NCBI GenBank assembly: GCA_016125265.1
Contig: WGMC01000016.1
Span: forward strand, 62,001-126,000
Source: Planctomycetaceae bacterium
Lineage (GTDB): Bacteria; Planctomycetota; UBA1135; GCA-002686595
Direction of reading: 5' to 3'
DNA length: 64,000 bases
Shown here: in pieces, positions 7,317 to 18,276 of the stretch
Position numbering within the stretch: position 1 is the stretch's first letter
Layout: each line of letters begins with the position of its first letter
Made by a program: the position numbers and the translations under genes
Notes under the pieces: generated by a model
The model's database searches: none
What the model saw: only the letters and a program-made list of their open reading frames with translations
Told to the model about the DNA's origin: nothing

Positions 7317-9380
7317 TCACCGCACGAGCCCCGCCTCCTCGCGCCCCAGATCCAACAGCGGACGCACCAGGCCGTCCGCCCGCCCGATCGAAAGGAGCGC
7401 CGCGCCCAGCGCCGTTTCGCGGCCGGTGCGGGAGAGTGTGCTGAGCGCGAAGCGCAACTCCGCCAGCTCCCCATCCAGCCCGGCCGCTGTAAGCCGCCGC
7501 TCGGCCGCGATGACCGCCGACGCCAGGACACGGGCCTCGGCCGGGGTCGCGGTTTCGAGCGCGTCGCGCATCCTTCCCACCAAGACCACCCGGGCGCGGA
7601 CCCCCATCGGGCCCGCCACGAGCTGCGCGAGCCGCACGGGGTGCGGCGTCTCGGAGGCGAGCAAGCGGTCGAGGACCGCACGGTGGCGCTCCTCCGGCAG
7701 GAGACCCAGGGCGAGCGCGAGGTCGTCGAGGAGCACCGCGTCGACGGCGGGCGCACCCTCCGCGGGTTGCCGGAGCACCGCGAGCAGCGCCGCCAGCCGG
7801 TCCCCGTCCCCGCCCACGCGCCAAGGCTCCAAATGGGCCGCAAGTGGGTCCAGATTGCCCGCATCTTCCATCAATACGGTCAGGTGGGCAGCCGCTGCGG
7901 GTAGGTCGCCCGCCCCGAGCCACTGCTGCAGGACCGCGATCTTGGCGCCGCGCGAGAGGTCCGCCGGGAGCGCGGCCGGATCGCGCCAGCCTTCGGGCGG
8001 CAATAGCTCGGCCTCGACGAGCCAACGGCCCAACTCGACGGCCGAGGCCCCGCCGGCCCCACCGACCGCCCTCAGGAGCGTCCGCGGCGCCCCGACGCGC
8101 TCGACCCCACCGCCCCGCGGCTCGAAAAGGCCCGCGCGGACCCGCAGCGCCTCCTTCAGGGTCTGCGGGTCGTACACGCCCTCCTCCGCCCCGAGCACTC
8201 GCGCGACGAGGGCCCGCACGGGATCCGTGCCCGCGCCCGTGTGCACGAGGGCGGCGAGGCGCGCCCGCTGCGCCCGCGGGGGGGCGGCATCGAAGTCGGC
8301 CGCAAGCACGGCGCCGAGGTCCGCGCCCGACGGTGCGCGGGCGGGCAGGCCGGCCAGCGCGACGCCGAGTTCGGCCCCGGAAGCGCCGTCCGACCCGGCG
8401 AGCGCCCGGTCGAGGCGCGCGACCAGCTCGGCCACGGCGCCCTCGGTCAAGAGCACGCCGTGGGGCCGCCCGACCGAGGCCGCCGCGAGGAGCCCCGCCT
8501 CGGCCGCCGGGTCGCGCCGGGCCAACCAGCGCTCGGCCAGGAGGTCGAGGGCCGCTGGCCAACCCGAAAGGGCCAGCGCCTGGGCCGAAGCCCGCGCCAC
8601 GGCCGGTGTCCCACCGTCGAGGGCCCCGAGCCACGTCAGCAGTTGTTCGGCGCCGCTGCCGCGCCCCTGCGCCGGCGCGCGCACGAGCCGCAGCCACAGC
8701 AGCGCGGGCGGGTCGTTCTCGCGCTCCGGTTTTGCCTGGGCGGCGTCGAGCGCGAGCCCCCGCGCGCCCGCAATCGCGCGCAGGAGGTCGACGGCACTGC
8801 CGTCGAGCGGCTCGGCGGCGATGGGCAGGAACGGCGCCGCGCGCGCCAGTTCCGGGTCCACGATCAGGGGCAAGCCAAAGTCCGCCCGGCGTCCCATTAG
8901 TTCGAGCGCCGCCCGCGGCTCGAGGTCCGCCGGCAGCCGCAGGCGCTTCGACCGCCGGTCGTCCGCCCAGCGGTCGAGCCGCGCGTCCAACTCGCGGCGG
9001 GCCAGCAGCGGGAGGTCGACGCCCTCCTCCCACGCCGCGATGTGCCCCAGCAACGCCTGCTGCCCGACCTCCGCCGCCGGCCCGTCCTGCCGTGCGAGCG
9101 CGAGGGCCAGCCCCAGGTGCCGCGGCGCGTGCACGAGCGCGGAGGCGAGCCGCGCCCGCGTCTCGCTGTCCCCGGCAAGCGCCCATTCGGCGAGCAGCGG
9201 CGCGTGCTCCGGCCCGAGGCTCTGCCCGAGCCGGCGCTCGGCCAGGGCCCGGACCTGTGCGTCCGGGTGGGCCAGTTCGGCCCACAGCGCGCGCAGGTCC
9301 TCGCGCGCGGTCGCCGGTGCCGCGAGCAGGGAGACCAGGCAAAGGAGCAGCACGAGGCTGCGCGGAGTCGGATTCAGCAT
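7317..9380 (-). CDS. Exported HEAT-like repeat protein
   Basis: A 687-residue protein. The ATG at 9380 gives a clear signal peptide (MLNPTPRSLVLLLCLVSLLAAPATA). The frame continues upstream but loses any signal character. The mature part is almost entirely Ala/Leu/Arg-rich helical hairpins of the form LWAELAHPDAQVRALAERRLG and EWALAGDSETRARLASALV, spaced about 35-40 residues, as in HEAT/Armadillo-like solenoids. A middle segment (about residues 170-230) mentions no known catalytic motif. It is probably a periplasmic scaffold. It diverges from accC with 74 bp between starts, and both promoters must share this gap: the 10-mer ATCGTAGGCT reads TAGGCT on plus and TACGAT on minus. Confidence 0.8.
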   Translation of the reverse strand: MLNPTPRSLVLLLCLVSLLAAPATAREDLRALWAELAHPDAQVRALAERRLGQSLGPEHAPLLAEWALAGDSETRARLASALVHAPRHLGLALALARQDGPAAEVGQQALLGHIAAWEEGVDLPLLARRELDARLDRWADDRRSKRLRLPADLEPRAALELMGRRADFGLPLIVDPELARAAPFLPIAAEPLDGSAVDLLRAIAGARGLALDAAQAKPERENDPPALLWLRLVRAPAQGRGSGAEQLLTWLGALDGGTPAVARASAQALALSGWPAALDLLAERWLARRDPAAEAGLLAAASVGRPHGVLLTEGAVAELVARLDRALAGSDGASGAELGVALAGLPARAPSGADLGAVLAADFDAAPPRAQRARLAALVHTGAGTDPVRALVARVLGAEEGVYDPQTLKEALRVRAGLFEPRGGGVERVGAPRTLLRAVGGAGGASAVELGRWLVEAELLPPEGWRDPAALPADLSRGAKIAVLQQWLGAGDLPAAAAHLTVLMEDAGNLDPLAAHLEPWRVGGDGDRLAALLAVLRQPAEGAPAVDAVLLDDLALALGLLPEERHRAVLDRLLASETPHPVRLAQLVAGPMGVRARVVLVGRMRDALETATPAEARVLASAVIAAERRLTAAGLDGELAELRFALSTLSRTGRETALGAALLSIGRADGLVRPLLDLGREEAGLVR

Positions 9381-9441
9381 GGGTCGTGGGCGCCGCTTCG
9401 CACGGCGGCGTGAGCCCCTGGCGTGGGCGCGCCCCCGATCG

Positions 9442-9447
9442 TAGGCT
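9442..9447 (+). promoter_or_regulatory. Candidate -10 hexamer (TAGGCT) before accC
   Basis: TAGGCT ends 7 nt before the GTG at 9455. The same hexamer recurs upstream of the M14 carboxypeptidase and the anchored paralogue genes. The overlapping complement (TACGAT, 9438-9443) could serve the divergent HEAT-like gene. Confidence 0.42.
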
Positions 9448-9454
9448 CGCGCGC

Positions 9455-10807
9455 GTGTTCCACCGACTCCTGATCGCAAATCGCGGCGAAGTGGCCGCCC
9501 GGCTGGCGCGGGCCGCGCGCAGTCTGGGCATTTCTCCCGTCGGCATCGCCAGCGAGGCGGACCTGTCGGCCTCCTGGCTCGAGCAGATGGACCAGGTGGT
9601 CTGCCTGGGGCCGGCGTCGGCGAAGGAGAGTTACCTGGATCCCGAGCGGGTCCTGCAAGCGGCCCTCGACACCCGCTGTTCGGCCCTGCATCCGGGCTGG
9701 GGGTTTCTCTCCGAAGTGCCGCGGTTCGCGGCCATGGTGCGCCAGCACGGCATCGCCTTCGTGGGGCCCTCGGCGTCGATCCTCGCGCGGATGGGTGTCA
9801 AGTCCCCCGCCAAGGAGGCGATGCGCGCCGCGGGTGTGCCAGTGGTACCCGGCTCCGTCGGTCTGGTGGCGAGCCCCGAAGAGGCTCTCGATGTCGCGCG
9901 GAAGGTCGGATTCCCGATCCTCCTGAAGGCCGACTCGGGCGGCGGCGGCCGCGGCATGCGCCGCTGCAACGACGAGTCCGAGCTCACCGAGGCCTTCGTG
10001 TCCGCGCGCCAGGAGGCGGAAGCTGCGTTTGGATCGGGGCTCTTGTACTTGGAGCGCTACCTCACGGGCGGGCGGCACATCGAAGTGCAGTTGCTCGGCG
10101 ACGGGTACGGCCACGCGATCCACTTGGGCGAACGCGAGTGTTCGGTGCAGCGCAAACACCAAAAGCTGATCGAAGAAACACCGTCGCCGGCGCTCACCCC
10201 CGCCCAGCGCGCGGAGCTCGGCGCGATGGCCGCCAACGCCGCGCGCACGCTGGGTTATGAAAACGCCGGCACGATCGAGTTCCTGCGCGCGCCCACCGGC
10301 GAACTCTACTTCATGGAGATGAACACACGCCTGCAAGTCGAACACCCCGTGACCGAGATGGTCACAGGGCTCGACATCGCCGCGTGGCAACTGCGCATCG
10401 CCGCCGGCGAGCGGCTGAACCTCCAGCAGTCGGAAATCGCCTTCGGCGGCGCCGCCATCGAAGTGCGCATCAACGCCGAGGACCCGACCCAGGACTTCCG
10501 CCCCAGTCCGGGCAAACTCACCGCATTCGAGTTCCCCCTGGACCTGGGCCCCGGCACCGTGCGCGTCGACACGCACCTGGTCGTCGGCGATCGGGTCACG
10601 CCGCACTACGACTCCCTGCTGGCGAAGGTGATCGCCCACGGCGCGACCCGCGACGAGGCCATCGAAACACTGCTGCGCACCCTGCGCGCGTCGAAGGTCG
10701 AGGGGGTGCACACGACGATCCCACTGCACCTCGCCGTGCTCGACTCCAAGGAGTTCCGCTCCGGCAACTACGACACCGCGTCGATCCCCGGCTGGCCCCC
10801 GCGCTAG
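9455..10807 (+). CDS. accC: Biotin carboxylase subunit of acetyl-/acyl-CoA carboxylase
   Basis: A 450-residue protein, the normal length for AccC. I chose the GTG at 9455 because it begins the canonical N-terminus VFHRLLIANRGEVAARLARA; the frame is open far upstream but meaningless there. Landmarks in order are HPGWGFLSE, the ATP-grasp Gly-rich loop KADSGGGGRGMR, ERECSVQRKHQKLIEETPS, the metal/bicarbonate-site EMNTRLQVEHPVTE and YDSLLAKVI. It carboxylates the biotin on a carrier protein with ATP and bicarbonate. No BCCP adjoins it. The likely partners, a carboxyltransferase and a biotin carrier, lie 5 kb downstream on the same strand. AccC may therefore serve both fatty-acid synthesis and that acyl-CoA carboxylase. 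Confidence 0.96.
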   Translation: MFHRLLIANRGEVAARLARAARSLGISPVGIASEADLSASWLEQMDQVVCLGPASAKESYLDPERVLQAALDTRCSALHPGWGFLSEVPRFAAMVRQHGIAFVGPSASILARMGVKSPAKEAMRAAGVPVVPGSVGLVASPEEALDVARKVGFPILLKADSGGGGRGMRRCNDESELTEAFVSARQEAEAAFGSGLLYLERYLTGGRHIEVQLLGDGYGHAIHLGERECSVQRKHQKLIEETPSPALTPAQRAELGAMAANAARTLGYENAGTIEFLRAPTGELYFMEMNTRLQVEHPVTEMVTGLDIAAWQLRIAAGERLNLQQSEIAFGGAAIEVRINAEDPTQDFRPSPGKLTAFEFPLDLGPGTVRVDTHLVVGDRVTPHYDSLLAKVIAHGATRDEAIETLLRTLRASKVEGVHTTIPLHLAVLDSKEFRSGNYDTASIPGWPPR

Positions 10808-10848
10808 CGCCGCGGAGGCTCCGCGCTAACGCCGCGCGGCCCCCCGCG

Positions 10849-13035
10849 CTAACGCCTCAGTGCCTCCGCGTGGGCGCCCTCGCGGATCGCCACGACTTGG
10901 TTCGCATCCACGTCGAGCAACACGTCCGTGAGGCCAGTCGTCGGCCAGAACACCTCGAGCCGCTGGATGCGCTGCGCCGCGCCCAGGCCGATGTGCAGCT
11001 CCAGCGGGTTGGCGCCGAAGCTGCCGCCGCCGCCCACGAAACGGACGAGGGTGCGGGGCGCCCCGCCGTCCTCGAACCGCGCGGTGACACGCGCGCCGAT
11101 GCCGGAGCGGTTGGAGCGCACGCCGACCGCGCGCACGGCGATCCAGTTGGTCCCGAAACCGGGGTTCTCGAAGTACGCGTCGTGGAAGGCATCGCCCTGG
11201 AACGCGCCGCCCATCTGCTCGAACACGTCCTGGTCACCGTCGCGGTCGAAGTCGGCAAAGACCACAGCGTGACCCTTCTGCAGGTGCCCAAAACCGCCCG
11301 CTGCGGAAACGTCGACGAACTTGCCACCGTCGTTGCGGTACATCACGTTGGGCACGAGCGCCTCGTAGGCCGGCCAGCCCGTGCCGAGGTACATGTCGAG
11401 CCAACCGTCGTTGTCGAGGTCGCCGAAGTTGGCTCCCATGGCGGCAACGTGGTCCGTCAGGCCAACGGCCTCGTGTTGGTCCACGAAGCCAAAGGCACCA
11501 TCGCCCTTGTAGAGCCGACTGGGTTCTCCCTGGCGCGGCAAACCCAAGAAGCTCGCCGCGGTTTCGGCGACTTCCTCGACGTAGCTCGAAACGAACAGAT
11601 CCAGATGGCCGTCGTTGTCCGCGTCGAAGAACCAAGCCGGAAAGGAGAGCAACGGCAGCTCCACCCCGACTTCTTCCGCGATGTCGGTGAACGTGCCGTC
11701 GCCCAGGTTCCTGTAGAGGCGGTTCTTGCCCTTGTAGTTCGACACGTAGAGGTCGGGCCACGTGTCTCCGTCCACGTCCGCGAACTGCACGGCCTTGGCG
11801 TAACGGCGGTTCTCGACACCCGCGGCTGCGGCGACGTCGACGAACGTGCCATCGCCCTGGTTCGCAAAGAGCTGGGAGGCGTAGTCCTCGTTGCCGACGT
11901 AGAGATCGAGATCCCCGTCGTTGTCGTAGTCCGAAAGCGCAGCCGTCTGCGTCGGGAAGGCCTCCCCGTCGAGGCCGGCCAGGATCGTGACGTCGCGGAA
12001 GCGGCCGCGTCCGTCGTTCGCGAGCAGCGAGTTGGGCTGGCGCCCCACCTCCGCCAGCCACGCTCCGCGCAACACGTAGACGTCGGTGTCGCCGTCGTTG
12101 TCCACGTCGCCGGTGATCATGTTGAGCCCACCGGGGTAACCGGCGAGCCCACTCGCGGACGTTTTGTCCTCGAAGTTGCCGCGCCCGTCCCCCGCGAAGT
12201 AGCGCAACGTGCTCCGCAACTCGAAGCCGGCGCTCAAGAGGTCGAAGTCGCCGTCCCCGTCGAAGTCCTCCGCGGCGGCGGCGCCGCTGCAGGACAACGT
12301 GTCGACGCCCTTGTCGGCCGCGACCTGGCGGAACCGCGGAAACTCGGCGTCGCTCGCGAACGCCGCCGGTGGGATCCTGTGCCTCTCATCGACCCCGTTC
12401 GGATATTGCCCCAGGGTCATCGCGGCAACCGTCAGCAACCAACGCGCCCGCAGCCGGGTCGGCTCGTCCGCGGCCGGGTGCGCCAGCAGCGCTTCGAGGT
12501 GCGCCTTCGCCGCCTGGGAACCGGCGGGTTCGTCGTGCACGCCGCCCGGCGCGATCGGGAACAGGCAGCCGAGGCCGTGGGTGCAGTGCACGCAGTTGTC
12601 GTTCTCGCCGCGGCGCAACTGAGCCACGGCCAGCTCCCAGTGAAGGAGAGCCTCGGCCGCCGGGCGCGCGGCGGCAGCGAGTTGTGGCACGAGCAGCGCC
12701 GCGGCTTCGAACTGTTCGATCGAGCGCTGCACTTGGCCCAGGCGCAGTTCGATGCGCGCGATGTCGACGGTCAGCCCAAAACGCTGTTCGGCAGGCGCGC
12801 CCGCGCCCAGACCCGCCAACCGCTGCTGCAAGAAGCGCAACTGCCCGTCGCCAGAGAAGCGATTGTCCGCCGCTCCCCTGCGCTGCACCTCGGCGAGGCG
12901 CTCCACCATGGCAGCGTGGGCCGCGTCGGCCGCGGCGCCGCCGTAGTCCACCGCGTCCCGAGGTCCGCCGCCGCAGGAAACCGCGCAGCCGAGCACCAGT
13001 CCGCCCCAAACACGCCAGTCGAAAAGCGCCCTCAC
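10849..13035 (-). CDS. Lipoprotein with TPR-like, FG-GAP/VCBS repeats and ASPIC/UnbV domain (distal)
   Basis: A 728-residue protein. The GTG at 13035 lies one base after the TGA of the upstream gene, so the two are almost certainly translationally coupled. It also starts a plausible lipoprotein signal (WGGLVLGCAVSCGGG). Residues about 40-260 are helical and TPR-like. From about 270 on come FG-GAP/VCBS calcium-type loops (AEDFDGDGDFDLLS, TGDVDNDGDTDVYV, LSDYDNDGDLDLYVGN, FGDLDNDGWLDMYL, FADFDRDGDQDVFE) that would form a beta-propeller. The C-terminal 80 residues (GIGARVTARFEDGG ... LHIGLGAAQRIQRLEVFWPTTG) are an ASPIC/UnbV domain. The protein is extracytoplasmic and probably binds calcium; substrate or partner unknown. 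It is the last gene of a three-lipoprotein operon. Confidence 0.9.
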   Translation of the reverse strand: MRALFDWRVWGGLVLGCAVSCGGGPRDAVDYGGAAADAAHAAMVERLAEVQRRGAADNRFSGDGQLRFLQQRLAGLGAGAPAEQRFGLTVDIARIELRLGQVQRSIEQFEAAALLVPQLAAAARPAAEALLHWELAVAQLRRGENDNCVHCTHGLGCLFPIAPGGVHDEPAGSQAAKAHLEALLAHPAADEPTRLRARWLLTVAAMTLGQYPNGVDERHRIPPAAFASDAEFPRFRQVAADKGVDTLSCSGAAAAEDFDGDGDFDLLSAGFELRSTLRYFAGDGRGNFEDKTSASGLAGYPGGLNMITGDVDNDGDTDVYVLRGAWLAEVGRQPNSLLANDGRGRFRDVTILAGLDGEAFPTQTAALSDYDNDGDLDLYVGNEDYASQLFANQGDGTFVDVAAAAGVENRRYAKAVQFADVDGDTWPDLYVSNYKGKNRLYRNLGDGTFTDIAEEVGVELPLLSFPAWFFDADNDGHLDLFVSSYVEEVAETAASFLGLPRQGEPSRLYKGDGAFGFVDQHEAVGLTDHVAAMGANFGDLDNDGWLDMYLGTGWPAYEALVPNVMYRNDGGKFVDVSAAGGFGHLQKGHAVVFADFDRDGDQDVFEQMGGAFQGDAFHDAYFENPGFGTNWIAVRAVGVRSNRSGIGARVTARFEDGGAPRTLVRFVGGGGSFGANPLELHIGLGAAQRIQRLEVFWPTTGLTDVLLDVDANQVVAIREGAHAEALRR

Positions 13036-13036
13036 C

Positions 13037-14776
13037 TCAGTCAGCGTACACCGCCAAGGGCTGGAGCTGCACGTCCCGCTCGCCCTCGACGAAGAGGGCC
13101 AGGTGCCCGAGGGGAGGCCCGTCGAAAACCTGTTCCTTGCCCCACGGCCAATGCACGCGGATCCGGCGGACCGTTTCGCCCCGCGGCACACCCAACACGA
13201 TGCGCCGGCACGACGCCGATTGGAAGGAACCGCCCCCGCACACGTGCCGCACGATGCGCCGTCCGCTCTTCAGTTCCACCTCGACTTTCGCCCCAACGGC
13301 GCGGGCGCCGGAGCGCTCGCCGCGCAGTTCGAGCACAAGGCCGGGCGGCGTCGGTGTCGTGTTGCGCAACACGGTCGCGGGGCCGTTCAGGTTGGTCACC
13401 ACCAGGTCCTCGCGCCCATCGCCGTCGAGGTCGCCGCGGGCCAGACCGCGGGACACCAGCGTCGCGTGGCCGGGTCCCACCCACGGCGCGGGAACCTCGC
13501 GGAACTCGCCGTCGTTCAGATTCTCGAACACCTGGTTGACCTGCGCGTAGGTGGTGTTGAGCGGTGTGTCGTCGAGCACGGCGAACACGTGCCCGTTCGC
13601 GACGACCAGGTCCAGATCGCCGTCGAGATCCGCGTCGGTGAACGTGCATCCAAAACCCAGGTGCAGGTACGAGGGCTGGAACAAGCCGGCGCGGCGGCTC
13701 ATGTCCGAGAACCGACCGGGCCCGTGCTGTTCGTAGTAGGTGTTGTGGTCGTGGCTGAAGTTGGTGACGAAGAGGTCGAGATCGCCATCGCCGTCCGCGT
13801 CGCCCGCGTCCACGCCCATCCCCGCCTGGGCCTGTCCAGTGGCGTCGAGGGCCGAGCCCGACACCACGCCGACGTCGACGAAGCGCATGCCGCCTTGGTT
13901 CTCGAACAGCGAGTTCGGCTCCGAATCGTTCGCCACGTAGAGATCCACGCGCCCGTCTCCGGTCACGTCCGCGGCGACGGCACCGAGAGCGAACGAGCGG
14001 GACTCACCGAGCCCAGCGCTCTCGGTCACATCGCGGAAACGGGCGCCTTCCGGCCCGTCACCGACGTTCTCGAAGAGCACATCGGCCGCCCCGTGCAACC
14101 CGCGCGGACCCGCGATCACCATGTGGCCGCGGTAGTTGCCGCCCTCCGCCGAGAACTCGAGGGCGTGTTCGTTCCACTCGACGTAGTTCCCGACGAAGAG
14201 ATCGAGGTCCCCATCGCCGTCGAAGTCCGCGAACAGCACCGCGGACGCGTACCCCGGGTGGTCGACTCCCGCCTCTGGTGCCACATCGACCAGGGTGCTG
14301 CCGCGGTTCTCGAGCAACGCATTCACCCCGTACGCGCCCACGTAGAGGTCCTCGTCACCGTCGTCGTCCACGTCGCCCACCGCCAAACCCGTTGCGTCGC
14401 GGCGCAGATCGAGGGCCAGGGCCTCCGTGACGTCGTCGAACCGCGCATCGCCGCGGTTCGCGAACAAGCGGCTCGGAGCCGGACCCGTGCCGTCCTGGGG
14501 GTCGCCGCCGGCGAGGAACACGTCCAGATCCCCGTCGCCGTCCTGATCCAGCAGCGCCACACCGCCGCCGATCGTCTCGAAGAGGTAGCGCTTGTCCGTG
14601 CCCGAGCGCCCGTGGGTGTCGAGGAACCGCACGCCGGATTCCTCGGTGACGTCGCGGTAGGAGATCTGCGACGCGGGCGCTTCGTCGGGCGTGCTCGGAG
14701 TGGTGCCCGCTCCCCCGCAGGCCAGCGAGGCCGCCATCACCAAGGCGAACAAGCCGCCCCGCCTCGGCACCGTCAC
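13037..14776 (-). CDS. Lipoprotein with FG-GAP/VCBS repeats and ASPIC/UnbV domain (middle)
   Basis: A 579-residue protein. The GTG at 14776 overlaps the preceding TGA as GTGA and gives a lipoprotein signal with the lipobox ASLAC. Almost immediately (about residue 36) it enters the CRTAC1-like segment ISYRDVTEESGVRFLDTHGRSG, followed by at least six D-x-D-G-D-x-D-L-D loops such as LLDQDGDGDLDVFLAGG, VGDVDDDGDEDLYVG and FADFDGDGDLDLFVGN. The C-terminal ASPIC/UnbV domain (AVGAKVEVELKSGRR ... ETVRRIRVHWPWG) is complete. It resembles the downstream protein but lacks its helical N-terminal half, so the two are paralogues of different architecture. A predicted outer-surface or periplasmic propeller; function unknown. 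Confidence 0.92.
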   Translation of the reverse strand: MTVPRRGGLFALVMAASLACGGAGTTPSTPDEAPASQISYRDVTEESGVRFLDTHGRSGTDKRYLFETIGGGVALLDQDGDGDLDVFLAGGDPQDGTGPAPSRLFANRGDARFDDVTEALALDLRRDATGLAVGDVDDDGDEDLYVGAYGVNALLENRGSTLVDVAPEAGVDHPGYASAVLFADFDGDGDLDLFVGNYVEWNEHALEFSAEGGNYRGHMVIAGPRGLHGAADVLFENVGDGPEGARFRDVTESAGLGESRSFALGAVAADVTGDGRVDLYVANDSEPNSLFENQGGMRFVDVGVVSGSALDATGQAQAGMGVDAGDADGDGDLDLFVTNFSHDHNTYYEQHGPGRFSDMSRRAGLFQPSYLHLGFGCTFTDADLDGDLDLVVANGHVFAVLDDTPLNTTYAQVNQVFENLNDGEFREVPAPWVGPGHATLVSRGLARGDLDGDGREDLVVTNLNGPATVLRNTTPTPPGLVLELRGERSGARAVGAKVEVELKSGRRIVRHVCGGGSFQSASCRRIVLGVPRGETVRRIRVHWPWGKEQVFDGPPLGHLALFVEGERDVQLQPLAVYAD

Positions 14777-15855
14777 GGGCCCTCGCCCGCCGCCACCTGC
14801 GCGGCCTCTTCGGTGCGCCCAAGCCGCTCCAGCACACGTGTCAGGGCGTAACGCAGCGTTTCGTCGGTGGGCGACAGCGCGAGCCCCGAGCGGAAGTGCG
14901 CCGCCGCCTGCTCGTCCTGCCCTTCGGTTTCGTCCATTTGCCCGAGGAGGAAGTGGGGTCGGTGGTCCGTCGGACGCAGTTCGATCGAGCGCTCCAACTG
15001 CAGCCGCGCCTCCTCGGGCCGATGCATCAGGTGCAGCAGTTGGCCGGCGTTGTACGCGTACGCACCCGCGCGCGGATCGCGCTGGACGGCCAGTTCGAAC
15101 TGCGCGAGAGCAGCGTCGTGGTCGCCGCGTTTCACGAGCACGGCGCCGACCATGTTCGCCGCCTGCGCGCCGACGTCGCCCGAATCGCCCGCGGCCGCGG
15201 CGGTCCAATCGGCCATCGCCTTTTCCTCGTCGCCCAACTGCCCGTAGACGATGCCGCGGTAGAGCCGCGCCTCGGCTAGGTCCGGAACCCGCTCGAGCAG
15301 GTCGTCGAAGCCAGCGCGGGCCGCGGACAGGTCCCCGGCAGCCGCGTGCAACTTGGCCAGCGCCAGCGGTGCCTCGACGCGTTCGGGCGCCTCGCGGGCG
15401 GCGCGTCCGAACCACATGCGTGCCGGATCGTCGTGGCCGAACGCGTGGGCCAGGTGGCCGAGCGCCAGGTAGGGCGAATAGAGCGAATCCCGCTTCGCCG
15501 TCGTCCATTCGACCAGCGGTTGGCGCGCCGCCAGGAGGTCCGCCGCGTTGGCGAGGGCCAGGGTGGTGTTCACCAAGAGGCGCGGGTCGGCCTGCTCCGG
15601 CGGCAGCGGCAGAAGCAGGGTCTGGAGCCGCGCCAGGAGGACCGCGTCCGTGGGCTGCACACCGGTCTCGCGCACCTCGTCGAAGGCAGCCGAGACCTGG
15701 TCGACCGCCTCCGGCCCGGCGGCGCGCTCCAACGCAGCCGCGGCGGCGCGCAGGCGCTCGTCGGGGTCGACCGCCCGGACCTCCGGAGCCTTCGGCTCGG
15801 AACAGGCGAAGAGGGCGAGTGCCAGGGCCAGCAGCGGGAGTACGGATCGGGTCAT
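14773..15855 (-). CDS. TPR-repeat lipoprotein, first gene of the ASPIC/UnbV operon
   Basis: A 360-residue protein with a lipoprotein signal ([20 protein letters not shown]; lipobox LFAC, lipidated Cys18). The remainder consists of tetratricopeptide-like helical pairs, most clearly from about residue 190 on: [48 protein letters not shown] and [25 protein letters not shown] chose the ATG at 15855 because the frame upstream has no signal character. It is the first gene of the trio, and its TGA overlaps the next GTG. Co-translation with two VCBS/ASPIC lipoproteins suggests a TPR scaffold that assembles with these propellers at the membrane. It diverges from the acyl-CoA carboxylase genes with a 111-bp spacer. 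Confidence 0.88.
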   Translation of the reverse strand: MTRSVLPLLALALALFACSEPKAPEVRAVDPDERLRAAAAALERAAGPEAVDQVSAAFDEVRETGVQPTDAVLLARLQTLLLPLPPEQADPRLLVNTTLALANAADLLAARQPLVEWTTAKRDSLYSPYLALGHLAHAFGHDDPARMWFGRAAREAPERVEAPLALAKLHAAAGDLSAARAGFDDLLERVPDLAEARLYRGIVYGQLGDEEKAMADWTAAAAGDSGDVGAQAANMVGAVLVKRGDHDAALAQFELAVQRDPRAGAYAYNAGQLLHLMHRPEEARLQLERSIELRPTDHRPHFLLGQMDETEGQDEQAAAHFRSGLALSPTDETLRYALTRVLERLGRTEEAAQVAAGEGP

Positions 15856-15951
15856 GGAGAGGGCCCCGCGGGACCGGCGGATTGTGCCAGGGGGCCCCGC
15901 GATCGGCAATCTCCCCCGGGCTGCGGGCGAGCCTTGGGCGCCCGTGGGCGC

Positions 15952-15957
15952 TACGAT
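15952..15957 (+). promoter_or_regulatory. Candidate -10 hexamer (TACGAT) before the carboxyltransferase gene
   Basis: TACGAT ends 9 nt before the ATG at 15967. The spacer is C-rich without an SD, which would give a leaderless or nearly leaderless transcript. Confidence 0.38.
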
Positions 15958-15966
15958 CCCGCCCCC

Positions 15967-17691
<1,725 letters not shown>

Positions 17692-17695
17692 TCCC

Positions 17696-18271
17696 ATGAC
17701 GAGCACCAGAGGAATCGAACTGATCCTGCGCCGCGACGGCGAGCGCACGGTGCTCTGTGCGCCGCTCGTCGGCCGTCTGCAGGCGGCCGCCCCGAAGGGC
17801 AGTGTCCTGGTCGCCGGCCAGGGTGCGGGTTGGCTGCTGGTCCTCGGCCGCGCGCGCCAACTGCTCGTACCCCAAGGGGTGGAAGGGCGCATCGTGTCGA
17901 CGCCACCCGCGGAACTGTCCGCGCCGGTGGGCTACGGCGAGGTCGTCTACCAACTCGAAGCGCTGGAACCGGGCGCCGCCGTCGTCGAAACCGAGGCGCC
18001 GACCGCCCACGGCAACTTGTGTGTGCGCGCGCCCCACGCCGGTCGATTCTGGTCGCGCCCCGCGCCCGACGCGCCGGCCTACGCCGCCGCCGGAACGCTG
18101 CTGACCGCGGGCTCCGCGTTGGGTCTGATCGAGGTGATGAAAACCTTCGGGCAGGTGGCCTACCGTCCGGGCGGCGCGTTGCCAGAACGCGCCAAAGTGC
18201 TACGTGTGCTGGTGTCGGACGGCATGGAAGTGGACGAGGGCACGGACCTCGTCGAGATCGAACCGGCCTGA
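17696..18271 (+). CDS. Biotin carrier protein with duplicated biotinyl-like domain
   Basis: A 191-residue protein. The C-terminal domain carries the biotinylation motif IEVMKTF (normally EAMKM-like) about 53 residues from the end, within APHAGRF ... [17 protein letters not shown] ... [18 protein letters not shown], a complete biotinyl/lipoyl fold. The N-terminal half (about residues 19-93) appears to be a degenerate copy. It has APLVGRL, then [27 protein letters not shown], then [14 protein letters not shown] at equivalent spacing, but GWLLVLGR where the biotinyl lysine turn should be. It starts 4 bp after the carboxyltransferase stop. Together with that gene and the distant accC it forms a biotin-dependent carboxylase. 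Confidence 0.87.
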   Translation: MTSTRGIELILRRDGERTVLCAPLVGRLQAAAPKGSVLVAGQGAGWLLVLGRARQLLVPQGVEGRIVSTPPAELSAPVGYGEVVYQLEALEPGAAVVETEAPTAHGNLCVRAPHAGRFWSRPAPDAPAYAAAGTLLTAGSALGLIEVMKTFGQVAYRPGGALPERAKVLRVLVSDGMEVDEGTDLVEIEPA

Positions 18272-18276
18272 GGTCC

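Noticed and set aside
7844..9454. Long open frame upstream of accC that would give a 987-residue fusion
   Set aside because: It is a shadow of the HEAT-like gene on the other strand, Arg/Pro/Ala-rich without any domain; the biotin carboxylase starts normally at 9455.
10808..10848. GC-rich inverted sequence between accC and the convergent ASPIC gene as a terminator
   Set aside because: It can form a hairpin but has almost no loop and no T tract; not listed as a feature.
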